A DNA stretch of 64,000 bases. Origin: Varroa destructor (Eukaryota; Arthropoda; Arachnida; Mesostigmata; Varroidae). Positions 50,401-62,089 of this stretch are shown in pieces. The notes under the pieces are model-generated. The model saw nothing but the letters and a program-made list of their open reading frames with translations, had not been told where the DNA came from and did no database searches. The stretch lies in assembly GCF_002443255.2 (NCBI RefSeq), contig NW_019211457.1, forward strand, positions 35,284,105-35,348,104, in the 5' to 3' direction. Every line of letters starts with the position of its first letter. Within the stretch, counting starts at the first letter, position 1. The position numbers and the translations under genes are program-made.

Positions 50401-50418
50401 GAAGAAAACAATATATAA
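30457..50418 (+). CDS. STAT: STAT transcription factor (STAT5/6-like, invertebrate type)
   Basis: Core exons: 30457-30462 (Met-Glu), 37085-37300, 37704-38187, 38418-39706 and 40531-40790, followed by alternative 3' exons. All core introns are GT-AG and in phase, giving 751 residues before the C-terminal choice. STATs are activated by receptor-linked JAK kinases, dimerise through SH2-phosphotyrosine contacts and enter the nucleus. Domains: N-terminal interaction domain (STWERIQRLP ... IEVRRALSDWIDKHDW, about 5-75); a glutamine-rich coiled coil (about 130-310); the DNA-binding domain (FVIEKQPPQVMKTNTRFSAT onward); a linker with VPWSQMAQVL and FTFWEWFYAI; and SH2 with GTFLLRFSDSE (Arg617). The phosphorylated tyrosine is Tyr699 in NSNGYIRPML. 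The first two residues come from a tiny coding part of exon 1, separated from the rest by 6.6 kb. The end given is the acidic-tail exon (50322-50418), which makes 783 residues; the 42197 exon is the alternative. Confidence 0.92.
31264..31485 (-). other. Short open frame in STAT intron 1
   Basis: 73 codons on the minus strand from ATG (MSGPLLHDYIQSKKQCLNNR) to TAG, with even amino-acid use. No splice sites, homology or regulatory signals support it. It could be a small gene or chance. Confidence 0.15.
31490..34600. other. STAT intron 1, remainder
   Basis: Non-coding as far as I can tell. A 141-codon plus-strand frame (33394-33819) lies in a GC-richer patch but has no recognisable motif and no splice borders. 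Confidence 0.45.
34604..35706 (-). other. Possible membrane-protein gene nested in STAT intron 1
   Basis: Three minus-strand exon-like segments have good splice borders. 35706-35664 lies between ttactccctctag and GTAAGT. 35222-35133 begins after atatatacag and encodes KKYDLGYALLGNSNEILA plus a hydrophobic stretch. 34851-34604 begins after ccttctctctgtgatag and ends in TAA. The last has two hydrophobic segments, the second LLVLIAALMLVSLLVTWSMF, and an acidic end (VSLDDD). The first two join in phase 0. The third needs phase 1, so a link is missing or wrong. I do not recognise the family. Confidence 0.28.
42197..42290 (+). CDS. STAT: Alternative STAT C-terminal exon ending in UGA
   Basis: A strong pyrimidine tract (cttttcgtctctccctctct) and gagcag precede 42197. 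The acceptor is phase 2, matching the donor at the end of exon 5 (CA|GTAAGT). The frame adds 30 residues after the shared Gln752: ALSAAQNSAQPLKRLRDEDF, then CTMQQVSN, then UGA at 42288. This gives a 782-residue protein. Inside it, ATGCA|GCAAGT at 42274 is a good GC-type donor, also phase 2. The first 78 bases (26 codons) could therefore act as an in-frame cassette spliced on to the 50322 exon. Confidence 0.6.
42291..42524 (+). other. Q-rich in-frame extension after the STAT UGA
   Basis: Directly after UGA-C the same frame stays open for 77 codons to TGA at 42522. About a quarter of the residues are Gln (18 of 77), with many Asn, Thr and His: RPAQTQGQHLQDNRNQQ ... QAQQHQQRLHHLQNN. That composition suits a transactivation domain. 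It could be reached by stop-codon readthrough, by removal of a GT...AG segment of only 30 nt (42279-42308), or by a base error in the assembly. A second plus-strand frame is also open here (42253-42558), so openness alone proves little. Confidence 0.45.
42868..42873 (+). terminator. Candidate polyadenylation signal for the short STAT isoform
   Basis: AATAAA on the plus strand, 344 bp past the Q-rich extension's stop. An ATTAAA variant lies closer, near 42547. Confidence 0.35.
43549..43609. repeat. Long (TA)n microsatellite in STAT intron
   Basis: About 60 bp of uninterrupted TA, the longest in the window. It creates artificial Tyr-Ile open frames on both strands. Confidence 0.97.
45600..47050 (+). 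mobile_element. Decayed non-LTR retrotransposon (endonuclease region)
   Basis: In one plus-strand frame from about 45972 to 46370, broken by stops, a block reads WNYRSSRCG ... ADALVLTKTGSFNLPGFYSV, then YCPAQKRTA. This follows the layout of the apurinic-type endonuclease of non-LTR elements: a WN-x-RS start, then D-x-L-x-L-x-ET, then an LPG(Y/F) loop and CPA-x-K. The catalytic Glu of ET is Lys here. The patch is GC-richer than its surroundings, as for an insertion. Flanking open pieces are 45606-45809 and 46828-47049 (IEEDLKQVDRIKISFLSRTT). I found no clear reverse transcriptase motif (no FADD/YADD), so the element is truncated or too decayed. It lies in the STAT intron between the two alternative 3' exons. 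Confidence 0.4.
47383..47414. repeat. (TA)n microsatellite
   Basis: Uninterrupted TA run in the STAT 3' intron. Confidence 0.95.
48287..48453 (-). other. Exon-like open frame, minus strand, in the STAT 3' intron
   Basis: Follows an acceptor (aattcttcag) and is open for 54 codons to TGA with a basic sequence (SHRISYLVTPHRKYSKQRSL ... EWPNLHKLLRQSD). It could be the last exon of a minus-strand gene. The only other candidate piece nearby is the 106-codon minus-strand frame at 49137-49457, which cannot be linked by phase. No family is recognised. Confidence 0.22.
50322..50418 (+). CDS. STAT: Alternative STAT C-terminal exon, acidic tail
   Basis: The acceptor tattattgcag at 50321 leaves one base before ATG, so phase 2 fits the exon-5 donor (CA|A gives Gln). 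The frame encodes MMDLEMDLLDFDLDIDLSAI and 11 more residues to TAA at 50416. Alternating acidic and bulky hydrophobic residues are typical of a short transactivation segment, as at the C-termini of many STATs. CAG|GTGTCA at about 50386 could be a further donor, so the tail might continue in an exon I have not found. Confidence 0.55.
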
Positions 50419-53400
50419 AAAAACAGATCACACAGGCGTCTAATTTGCGCCTGGCTCTCCTCACATTAGATTATATTCTGTGTGACCTATTCAACCAAAT
50501 TAACAGTCAGGCTCTAACCACTTCACTCTATTTTCAGCATAAACAGAGAACAATCGCTATTATCATAGTTAGCTAAATCGGTAAGATCTAGCAGGCATGT
50601 TGCGGGTTGTTACGTAAACCTAGAGTTTACAACACAATGTAACACTACCCTTGATGGTACTCGTAAGTAAAGCGCTAGAAAATTTAGTGGAGTTTTCGTT
50701 TCTTGCCATGCTTGCGTCAAACTGTTCGATCTGTTAATTATTTTATAAGCTGAAATTTTATTTTTTTTTCTAATACCTTAATGATGATCGTTAAGTCTAA
50801 TGTAGATGTAGATAATGGAAATGTAATACTTGTCCCTTATATATATATATATATATATATATCAATTGCGCCAAAGCATAAAACAACCAGTACTAAAAAT
50901 AACCGCCTTTTCACATCATTGTTCCTCTGAGGGCGATAGTTTAGTATCGGAGAAAAAAGACGGTTATGCAATACTTTTCCTTGGCGCGATCTAGCTGGAT
51001 CCCACTGAAAGCGGGATACAAGTAGGGAACATAGGCGGATATAACTCTCACTTAAAAACGAAGCCGAAACTCATATAACACAGTTCGATTTAAGCTTATG
51101 ATGCGGTTTCTCTATTACACATCTAGCTAAGTAAGGGGATTAAGAGAAGACGTCGGACCACCGTCGAAGAGTAAAGAGTGTCAGCTCTGTAGATCAACGT
51201 GGTATTTATTTTACATTAAAAACAATAAGGTAAATTTCGAATGTATGCATAGGCCTTACGACACCATGTTCGGTCAAGCTTACATGTACCGTTAAATAGG
51301 GAAGCTCCGCTAACAACTCTTTTCTCTTCGCCCAACAAAGAAGAAAAGAAAGACCGTTACAAAATAAAGCAAAACAGGCGAAGATTTGATTGGTTAGACA
51401 TAGAGAACTGTATATACATACAGGCTGACTGTAGAATTTATACATACTTATGTCATCGAAATTCATTCAACATACACTCAGGATTGTAGTAACAACATAT
51501 ATTACCACTAGGAGTCTCTTTGCAGTATGAAGCTAAGAGAGACGCTAACAGTGACCACAATTTATCTCAATGAATGCACTGCTACTTTCTGTTGAGACCA
51601 ACGTGTACTACATAATTGAAGTTTGTCATTTGGCGCGACGTTGAACCGGTACGGCATATGCTTTACTGATCGTCCAAAATATAAAGAGTAGCCCGATAGC
51701 AATTCCGTCATGATGACTTAGTACTGAGAAGTAATGAGTGGAACTAATTTGAATGAGATTTATGAGCTCTGTATTTTTTTTTATCGTAAGACGCCTTTTT
51801 ATCCAGAGAAAGTGCCAGGCATAAGGTCTTCATACAGAAACGAGCCATTGTTGCCCTTCTGGTAACTAAATATCAAAATTGCGCTAACTGTTTAGTACTA
51901 AGCGAATCAACAGCTCTCTAGACAAGCATCGTTGCCGGCTTCCTCTTCCAAGAGTCAGGTTCTGCTGATCAAATGTTATGAAGTGTTGTAGCGGCTTCGG
52001 CCAAAAGCAACAATTTCCAACATCAATGCAGGACATTTGTACGGAAAAACTGTTAAGCTTGATTAAAAAAAAAAGGTCGTCTTTCACCTAGAGGGCGCAT
52101 CTGCTGCGATCAATCTTCTAAAGGGGAATGGCCGTTTAACATGCATAAAGTTAGCCACAAAAGTGGACTAAAAAGTTTTGGAACAGCAAAACAATTAAAG
52201 AAACACAACTTCAACACTGCTTCAAGTATGAAAATATATAAATATTCAGTTCAAAAGACATTGGACACATGAGAAAGATCTATTGACACGAATAGTACGT
52301 ATAACGGATTTGACTACAGAGTTTAAAACCTTTATCAGTATCGCATATTATGAGCAACGTTTGTATCGAATATGTTAAATAAGAAATGTCTATAACATTA
52401 CGGATAGGGGCTGATTGTTATAATAATTTGCTGTTCTATTAGTTACGTATGTTTTTCGCGAGTAGCATATGTCTGCGTTGAAACTGTGATAGAACCGCGA
52501 GATGTTTAACTGGTGTGAGGAGAGCCATTACTGGGAAGGAGAGCGAAGTATTGTGCAATATTTTTAGAATGAAGGGGTGTGGCCGACTTAAATACGCACT
52601 GCTATTCCCTGCAAGTCGTGGTGGGTGTATTTTTGTATCCTGAAGTTCGTCGAGCAATTAAAACGATTCTCCTTCACCGCACTAGCCCTGACACCGGCAT
52701 TTAAAGTACTTCCAATTGTGAACGTAGGCTACATACCAATGAAGTTTTGGTAGAACATAGATTCATACGTATTAACATATTTGAATAATATGCAAATGAA
52801 CTATAGCTTGCCGTATATTTGGTTTGAACTATGATTTAATAATAATGATGTATTATTATGATTTTGACTACACCAACCGACACCTTAACAGTAACAGACA
52901 TACTACCTACAGGGTTTAAAACTCTATTGTTTGTGACGCAAAAGAAACATTAAAATTATGTAACATTTTACAGAGCGGCATGCATTTTTTGACTAGACAA
53001 TCACTGAAAGATCGGGAGAGCAGTTTTAAGCAACTTCCTACAGTCATTCAGCAGCAGACTCTCTGATACCAACCAACATCTCTACAATAGAAGTTGGATA
53101 AACTTGGGATAAACTTGGATAAGCTGAATCCCTAAATCTATATATATATGGGGAGTTTTTTTTAGAAATAAACCAAATTTTAAGTGCTTCCCGTATTCCA
53201 CAAGTTAAGTATCAATATTTGTTGAGATTTTTTTGATACACTTGACTTGATTCTCGTTTATTTATTTCGTAATTTCAAATATACCCCGTTCTTCTCCATT
53301 AGAAGCTAATTTAACGCAAACATGAAGTTCAGAAGACTTTGCAGCCACTAAAAATATTTTCTTGGTGCCATGCGCATCGCTGAGGGCGTGTAACATTAGG

Positions 53401-56400
53401 AGTTAAATACCACACAAAAGAAAAGAATAAAATTTAACGAACACCAATCTGAATTCATACACGCTTTTGAAACGCCGTAGATAGTTGCTGAAATACCAAT
53501 TGACGAATACCGTTACAATTTTGCAACGACAAATGATGACACGAATTTTCACCCTGCGAGGCTGTGTGATCTATAAAACTGTTGTATATGGATTCCAAAT
53601 GTTTAACTAGAATCAATGTTTTATTATTGAATTGCCATCGAGCTTAATAACCTGAAAAATGGGTAAAATTATGAACCAAGCTTTCCGCACGATTTCAACA
53701 TGGTTTCACGAAACTTAATTCTTAAATACCCTATGGTTTTCGTTTAGTTTTTGAAATCCTTTTCTTAAAATATAGGTATTGGCAATAAGTGCTAGGCGTT
53801 GGTTATCCTCCGCAAGGACGGATTAACGTTTACGCCTTTCTCGCTGGTAGCAATCTACAATGTGCTTTCGACGTTTCGCTCCTTACAAAATATGCAATCA
53901 AGCAAAGATAATATATGTTTACTTACTACAAATTTGTTAAAAATGTTACAAAGATAAACCTATTCTCAAAGAAGAATAGATGTTATTAGTGAAACGAGCC
54001 AAATGCAAAAACCGTTATGTACAGCTAGTTCTAAGAATATCATAGACAATAATTAGTCTGGACATATCTTAAAGGTTCACGTTAAGAACAAATTTAGCGA
54101 GGAAATACTTGTTTCCAATTCCCACTTCAAGCTGCGTCAACGAACAGTGGGCGTGACAATAAGCCAGCTAATGTCATATGTATACCTCAAAAAAAGTTAA
54201 AGAATAAAGCTATAGCTATTAAAATACTTGCTGCAATGTAGATTTCTGTATAATGATAGTGCCATGGTCGATATGAATAGCGAAGCCTATGCATCGTCAA
54301 TGAGTATACAACGTTTATCAATACAAGTACACTTATGATTGATCATCAAGATAGTACCTGTAGGTATTCCTTCAAAGTTCTCACCATTCATGACTTCGAT
54401 AAGTAATTCAACGGAAACCGTAGGTGCACTTCTACATATTACTTCAGTTGAGACGTCATTAAGTTACGAGTAATGAAAACCAAATACTAAAAAACGGCTG
54501 GGTACTGCTTTTGAGCATTACTTCACATGGCTGGTTCCCAACAAGAACGACATAATGGCAAGCCAACTACAGTAACAACCCCAGGTCCGTCGTTTTTAAA
54601 AGCATAAAGGTAATATGGGATAACTTTTCTCCATGGAAATATCGTATAGGCAACGTCGTCGGGTTGTACCGGAAAGATAATGATTAAAGCTCCTTTCCAC
54701 AAGAAATGTTTAGAGACTGGAAGTTTTTGAACATAGGAGGCTATATTTAATGTGTAGTTGCTCGTCAAGAAGCTTTTGCACATTCCCATAAATTTTGTAT
54801 ATTTGTATTTAGATGAGTGACCCACGGGCGTTGTTCAAAAATTGAAAAATTCGGACTATTTAAAACTATGTATTTATGTATTATAAGACTCCTCTCTTCT
54901 CAGACTCCTTGAATAAAAAAAGAACTTCTGTAATCCTCAATAAACCCGTGTGGCAAAGTATACCACACTAATGGTTACGATTAATGTAATCTTCCTATGA
55001 TCATAGTTTTTGTCTATACTGCCAATGGCAACTCTGTTCTTATATATTAGTCAATTCGGGAGACTTATTTTAAGTTCTTATCGTCTTATATTGAATTTTT
55101 ATTTACGTATTACTGAGGTTTCAGGGGTAACATAATCAATGTATATTACAGGTTGACCCGAGTGGTTATCAAAAAAGCCAATTTTCATGTGACGTTTTAT
55201 ATTCTTTCAAATATATGCTAGTCAGGGAGACAGTGCCTTTATTGAAAAAAGCATTCGGCGCTCTCGACAGGGCCCATAAGGGGTGCGTACGATCAATACA
55301 GAATATGGTGTTAATAAAGAGCCAGTTATGATGGGGCCTACAAAACATACATATATGAACTGATATCATACGTGTTCCTACTGAACCAACTAGGGCAAGT
55401 TTGGTGTTTCCTTCTATCAGTAGTAAACACTCGGTGAAAACGTGTGGAAAATACCACCTCGATCGTAACTGCTAGGTTATTTACGTGTGTACTGGTTGTA
55501 CGTCATACATATAGTGGCATAGCGAAGTAGCGTATGAAGAGCGCGGCTTTGTTAGTTAGTAACTGGTATACGTAATTTGACATCCTATTGAAAGGACTAC
55601 ACTACAACAATAGAAAGGCTCAAATTTTCGTTGTTTAGGAATGACCCTCTGAGGAATTTGCAGATTTCTGGGCAAAGTTCATTGGTGTTGTTTACAGGCC
55701 ATGTTGAATATGAGATTAGGAAAACGTGGTTGTACTTGTCTATGGTGTTCAAATTTCTTTGGTTCGCTACTAAGCGTTCCTTCAAATTATGATAAATTTG
55801 CAATGTCTATCAGGGATACCGACAATCTTATGGGGTGGGTATTATAGCAAGACGGGTGGTGCTATTATACAAGATCCCTCAATTAAGTGGGTAAAAAAAT
55901 AACTAATGTGTAAACAGGCGGTTAATTCGCCATGGCAGCAGCAATACCAGCTAGAATTATCTGTTCAATCTGGTTTACTAACGATTGAAACTGCTGAGAA
56001 AATAGTTTTTCAGTGTCACAAATATTTAATTAGTCTTAAGGTTAAAGTCGTTGTATAAAGATGCGAATTTATATTCACCTGAAAAAATGCAACGAGGTTC
56101 TTCCAACGCGATGAGCATGTATACAAAACTGGACCATCATACAGAAAATATCATTTACTATACAACTAAAACCAAACTACTAAACAACAAAAAGGATAGT
56201 GCGTATCTCTTTGTTCGGTCATGTGGTTATTTGTCGTCTTCGTGCAGTTTCGGCTGTCTTTTTCCAACCAGAGGGAAGTAACTGCTATTATACTCTATCG
56301 TTTTTTTGCATCACTTTCTGTTACAGTGTTTGACAAGAATTTCGTAAGCGTATGATGGGAAATGGTATACTAATATTGCTTTAGTAAGGCTAACTTTTTA

Positions 56401-57750
56401 TTTACTGCCAGGGTTACGTCCCGCGACGGGCAGTGCTCGATATTGAATTCATTGGATGAACACCTTTTTCAAAGTAGGTAGTAAGTGTATGATGCTCATT
56501 TAGACTAGTTGACCATTTTTTGGCAGTTCGTACGATCGTTGAAAGCTTGTTAATGGTTTATATTGGGGATTTATCTTTGTTTCTCAAGTTCCACGGATCT
56601 TCGAGACAATTTTCGCTTTTCATCTCTTTGGTTTGAGAGGTACAATTGTGACTTCTGTCGAAGTGGTTCACAACTGATGACGTATAAACCATCTTAATTA
56701 ATATTCTTTGATTGTAGGAATACCTTTTTCAAGAAGACAGCTTTTTTAGGCTACAATTAAAATTTGGTTAATTGACGAAATGACTTGTAATTGATAAAAT
56801 ATGAACCATCATGGCGTATTGTTCATAATTTTAATCAGCCTGTAAGGTGCCGTTCCGGGACCTTTTTCGTTTATTATACGTGATAGAATATGTGTAGTTC
56901 TCAGATGAGCAGACACATTGGCTTCTTACGCGACCTGTAAAATAAGCATATGATTGAACTGGGCAGACTAAATGATGTTAACGGCATGTTGAGTAATGAT
57001 GAAGACCACTTCAATTAAATTTTATATTCGTTTTTACCCTGGGAGGTAGGACCAGGCACTAAATCGTAAATATGGTACACAACGAGGTAGTTTAGTGTCT
57101 GAATCACCGTTGAGATTTTCGTAGAAAGATATATTCTACGAGATAGAACATTTCTTAGGTAAACGTTAAAAAGCTAAACATCCTGACTCAATCGTGGCAT
57201 GTAAGGGTTTCATTATAAAGTGAAGAAGTTCCCGTAGAGGACCTTTGGCTAAGTTAGTTAACATACTTCAAAGGTGACGAGGACCCAATACACCGAGTCC
57301 GGAAAGCGGAGCTGCGGTGAACGAGTGCCGCTACAGTTAGCACCATTGCTTGTTAAGTACGGAGAGTGTCCGTTCGGGCGCACTTTCAAAATATATTAGA
57401 TGATATATTCTATTTAGTGAGTCGGGATATGGAGCCTGTGATTGCTGCTATATGTTTGTCTACTATCACTATACTATAAGGCCACTTAAATCTGTCTGAA
57501 TTTAAATCTAGCTTTAGTTTCGTGGCTATAGGAAAGGTAATGGGTATATAATAGTGATTTGTAATAACGTTGTACCATTTTAATTGTAATAAATTTACTC
57601 CCCTGACGAGCAGTGTAAAGAGGTGCCTAACAGCGGTATCGAAACCAGTCGTACAAAATATAGCCAAACGTTCTTTCAGCTTGTACCTTTCTCGTAGTTA
57701 ATTGAAACATACATAAAATTAAAAGCCTAGCTCTTTTATTGTGTTGAGAT
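50419..57750. other. Long stretch with no supportable gene
   Basis: Scattered open frames of 60-100 codons occur. The longest is on the minus strand at 54523-54825 (LWKGALIIIFPVQPDDVAY). None has recognisable motifs or consistent splice borders. Small local repeats include three GGATAAACTTG-like units at about 53093-53125 and a (TA)n run at 50839-50862. I see no RNA genes. Confidence 0.45.
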
Positions 57751-57753
57751 TAG

Positions 57754-58110
57754 CCAAAGCTATTACATAGGCTGACACAGACATTCCTCGCTCCACTGCA
57801 AGTCATTAATGTCAATGTTTTCTACGTATTAAAGGATGAAGAACTGGACATGAGAAGGGCAAAGCATCTTTCATGTGAGTCAGATGTTGACTCCACTTTA
57901 ACAGCTATATTTGGTTTCACTCAACGTCCCCTACCCATTAAGCCCAAGCTCCTTACTTATACAACTCATACATTACACTCCTTATTCTTTTGATTCCTAT
58001 TCAAGAATCAGAAGCTCATAGTGCTACAGACGCTACTCTGCGAATCTTCTCCGTCAGACGAACGAGGTGGATTGGAATCCCCAGATCTGACCACTCACCA
58101 GAGAAAGTAA
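57754..58110 (+). other. Two exon-like open frames, unidentified
   Basis: 57754-57993 is open for 79 codons with even composition (QVINVNVFYVLKDEELDMRR, then KHLSCESDVDSTLTAIFGFT). It contains a consensus donor TCAT|GTGAGT at about 57876. 58006-58110 follows a good acceptor (cttttgattcctattcaag) and is open in two frames; one begins NQKLIVLQTLLCESSPSDER. Joining the GTGAGT donor to this acceptor creates a TAA, so the two may not be consecutive. I do not recognise the protein. Confidence 0.28.
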
Positions 58111-59393
58111 TGAAGTAGAGTGGTGTGAAAGTTGTAAAATATATTAGTTGTAATGGGAAAGCAAATAAGTGCAACTGAGTGTTGCAATTATGAAGCGTGA
58201 GTAATAATGTAAGCGTGAGTCACTTACAGGTTAAAAAGATCGTAATACATTTTAATTTAAACTAGTTTAAATTAGATGAAATTTTAACAAAATGTTGGCG
58301 CCGCGTACACGATAAAATGTGAGCTTTATGCAGAAGAAGCGAACTTTGGTTTATATGAAAATGTCGAATCCTTATTCGGTCCATATCGGTTTCTCGCTCG
58401 GTAGTAAGACACGTGCAATGTAGTAACCTAGTAAGTGTAATCTGCAAACTAGATAATTAAGGCAGGAGAATCGTCTAATTGCAACTAAGTAATTACGCTG
58501 TCATAACTTCTCGTAAGGGAACAGGGTCACTGTAACAGAGTAACCGAAATGGAGCTACAAGTTAGGCTAGATGTCTTAATTACCTAAACACCATAATACC
58601 ATATAATTGCAACAAGATGCTATAGCACTATGACGACAACACGATTTTAAAAAATCATGTTCATTAAAAAGACGTTTTAATGGAAAAAAGGGATAGTTGA
58701 AGCGGGTAACTGCGATAAAATTACTGTCAGTGTATACCCAAGCTACAAGTTACTCTACACCCAATGTAACATCAAAAAATCACATTAGCTTAATTAATCC
58801 AGAGTGAATGGGACGTTTTTACTAGATGATTCTTCAAAAGTTTTATTCGAGTCCTGCCTCCCTTGGCCGCCGCCTGTATCAGGAAAAGAAGGACTTCACA
58901 TGTCTGTATTAATATTACAAGGAAGCTTCAGCTTTTGCTACTGCTTACGAAATTATTTTTTACTTAGATTTGACTGTTACTAGCCGAATCTGCTATTGCC
59001 ACATTTTTCCATATATTCAACCATCTGATATATTATTACCACAGTATCTGGTCTGTCATGATTTTTCATATTCACCTGTCCTGGGTATATCAAGCTTTAA
59101 TTGATATTTACTGTAGTGACCCCTATTTCAACTATTTGTAGCGGCACATTGTACAGCTGGAACCTTTTTTGTTTTAGTCGCTCGTATGCTTACTAACCTC
59201 AAATAGATCAAGTTAACTGAACGTGTAGGCGTAAATATATGGGAAAATTTTGTCAATATATAAAACTGCAGGGATCGGTAACAATAAACAAGTTTGAAAA
59301 ATACGATCCGTTATGCCTATATCGAAGCTGGCAACCACGACCGGTGAGCTATCAACAAGGCGATAATTCTTCGACCTAAAGCATAACTCATAT

Positions 59394-59860
59394 ATGACAG
59401 TGGTAACGAGGTCTCCATCCGAGACCCACCTAAGTGAGACCGAATGGCAATCCATCCGATTGATCTCCGCCATGTTTCACGCGGTGGGGCTCTACGGAGG
59501 GAGCAGTGACGCCATATGCATGGACGCCAATACAGGCAGACTGTCTGATGGCTGGATAACCGAACGCAGCGGACTCTAAGAGTATACATTCCAGAACAGT
59601 ACAAAGAAGGTGTTCTCCGGTAAAAGCAAAAATCAAGAAGCCAGCGGAGCCGGATCCCAAAGTATATCGTCAGTACCAGTGACGGAATCGAATTTCGTGA
59701 TACACGTGAAGAATGATACTGTAGGAAGGATAAGGAAGAACTGGTGCCACGGGGCTAATGCCAGTGAAAGTAGCCTTGGAAAGTAGCCAACGAATAGTTG
59801 CCAAACCAGGCGACATACAGAAGCTGAAAACGAAATTTATAGTGTAAGTACGCAAGGAAT
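59394..59860 (+). other. GC-rich island with several open frames
   Basis: Base composition rises here relative to both flanks. One plus-strand frame is open from 59394 to 59579 (ETEWQSIRLISAMFHAVGLY) and, after one TAA, on to about 59785. A second frame reads QRTLRVYIPEQYKEGVLR with a possible donor CG|GTAAAA, then IPKYIVSTSDGIEFRDTREE. The best-looking protein segments switch frame, which would suit a coding exon damaged by indels, or an old insertion. Minus-strand frames are open too. Function unknown. Confidence 0.25.
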
Positions 59861-61650
59861 TAGTCTATAACTATGGTTTAAGGATAAAAAATTCCATTTT
59901 AATCGATTAGAAATACTCCTCTCGTTTACTGTATTAACAATAACTATGGTATTTCCTTCATAATCACTTTTCAAAAGCCGATATTTATTTAATATTACGT
60001 AAAACAAAGTAACGTGGCAAGTGTCTCATAGCTAGTTCGTGTACAATTGATATCACCATTGAATTCTGAAACGTGAAAGCACAACTGATGCGATAAACAC
60101 ATTCTTTATTGAACGATAATCATATGCCTAAATAATATTTAGGCAATGATTTCCGCTATAGTGGACTTCCACGAATAGTTTTATTTAATAAATAACTATA
60201 CACGCATAATCACTGCAATAATGATGCTAACATAAGTGATTGCTCATTCACTTATTACTATGTTAGTTTATGTTAATTGTTGCTATTAGCTATATCCTCT
60301 GAAGCTTAAAAATATGAGTTGCTTGTGCTGCAGTTGCAGGTAAACTACAACCAATGACAACACGAAACACGAAAAATTGGAACGAAATCATAATCACACA
60401 ATCCAAAATAGTTCTAAACCAGCAGGTCCTAAAGACTACACAATCATATATTTAACTGAGCTTAGCAAATCCGAAAAGTAATCTATTTTCTTATAAAAAT
60501 AATTTTCTGTAAAGCTAGCGCAGCATTCATATTATGATTCAATTGAGTTTATTGTAATATGCTGCAATATATGCAATATCATAAAACAGGGTGCAAATCA
60601 TATCTGGATATCTTAATAAGAGTCTTGTTGCCTGGCTCCTTAGCCTTTACAAACACGTAACGTTATGTACACTTCTGAAACTTATTTGAGACAGTGCACA
60701 TCTTGCACCTCGTTTCCCTAAAGAACATAACAGTTAACCAAGAACATCACTTCAATTTAGTCTGCATATGCGATATACTCCTTTACAATATTTTAGTCAA
60801 GTCCTTATCCAAATCAAGAAAGTACATTTGTCAGACAAGTCGCAGAGATCCGCTATTCCAGTAGCAAAAAAATGCATTAAGCTCATACAAAAAAAAAAAA
60901 GGCTATTCTATAGCAGCTCTAGGTGGCGCCTCCTTTATCTCGTTTTACTTTCGGATAACGTAAAATAGATACGCACATTGAAACAGGCATAGCTGGAAAC
61001 CCTCCGTTTCCTTTACGACACAGCCTAGCTATAAAACACACTTTAGCACTGACAAAACAATACTAGATTAGTCCAACCTTGAACACCGATATGAACTAGC
61101 TGGAGTAATCTTTACGAATGTATCTCCAAAATTGTATTTTGCATACAAGCTGGTCATATGTGTCTCTTGTGGCTGCTTCAAGATAAAACTCCACACAGCA
61201 AACTCAGTTATTACTTCACAGAATGAAACGGCAAGTACAGCAACTGCAGGCCGAAGTGAGACCATCAGTGACCACTTTGCAGTAGTTTCGACATATCGGT
61301 TCTTTGCAATAGTATTGTATTATTTGCTGTTCTGTGTACAGGGGTAGCGAGTTCCGTTTGTCACATACAACATACATTAAAAGAAAACGGCAACACGCCA
61401 GGCATGCACATCAGTCGTACAGTTTCGGAAGAACAGCCGCTTGGTCTACAAAAGAAAATTCGATAGGCCTGATCTTATCTAAGAAGCTTCAATGGGCTTA
61501 ACTCGAGCGGTCACATGATAAGAAGCCCAACTTTCAAATCTTTCCGGTTATTGACATGATACACACCACTCAGATTCTCAAATACAACCCGATGATCACC
61601 ATGCAACTACAAAATTTTGAAGGCTTTTAGATTCTAATTCCCAATCGGAA
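59861..61650. other. Stretch without a recognisable gene
   Basis: Only short frames on either strand. Part may be 3' UTR of the minus-strand MEMO1 exon, but no minus-strand AATAAA was found close to its stop. Confidence 0.45.
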
Positions 61651-61972
61651 CTAATGTTGGGAGCCGGACCCAAGTGTTACAGCAGCAGAAGCGTAACTCA
61701 CAGAACTATCTTGTCGGCTCATTACATGGTTACTTTGCGCATACCTAAGGAATTTACAAGAAAACTCCTGACCACTCTGCTGCAGTGTGGCTACGGAATT
61801 AAGTAATACACCGATTGGATGTCTTCCGCAGATCGTGTTGCTTGTTTTCTTGAGGTAGGCTGCGAAGCCAGTAGGGTCTAGTGCCTCGATGAGTCTCATA
61901 CCGTCTCGATCTAGCTTTTCAATGCTCTCCCAGATATCTCCATCAGCCTTGTCGTACTGTTGGTAGCGGAAC
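61651..61972 (-). CDS. MEMO1: MEMO1-family protein, C-terminal exon (partial)
   Basis: The minus-strand exon starts after the acceptor ctctttttttag in phase 2 and ends at TAG (61651-61653), giving about 107 codons. It matches the C-terminal third of the MEMO family (about 297 residues): RFRYQQYDKADGDIWESIEK, LDPTGFAAYLKKTSNTICGR, HPIGVLLNSV and QDSSVSYASAAVTL. The Cys in NTICGRHPIG corresponds to the conserved metal-site cysteine of human MEMO1. MEMO1 is a cytosolic, non-haem-dioxygenase-like protein linked to ErbB2 signalling and copper or iron handling. The upstream exons, including the two conserved metal-site histidines, are not recognisable as intact exons here. They may lie beyond 64 kb, or the gene may be partial. 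Two weak look-alikes occur at 62.1-62.45 kb. Confidence 0.85.
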
Positions 61973-62089
61973 CTAAAAAAGAGCATCAAGATGTAAGAAT
62001 CGAAAGAACGTATTTAACTGCATTGCTAAACATATTTTTAAGCTTTACTGCATTGTTTTTTTTATTAAATCTATGTCCAAGCTTATTGC

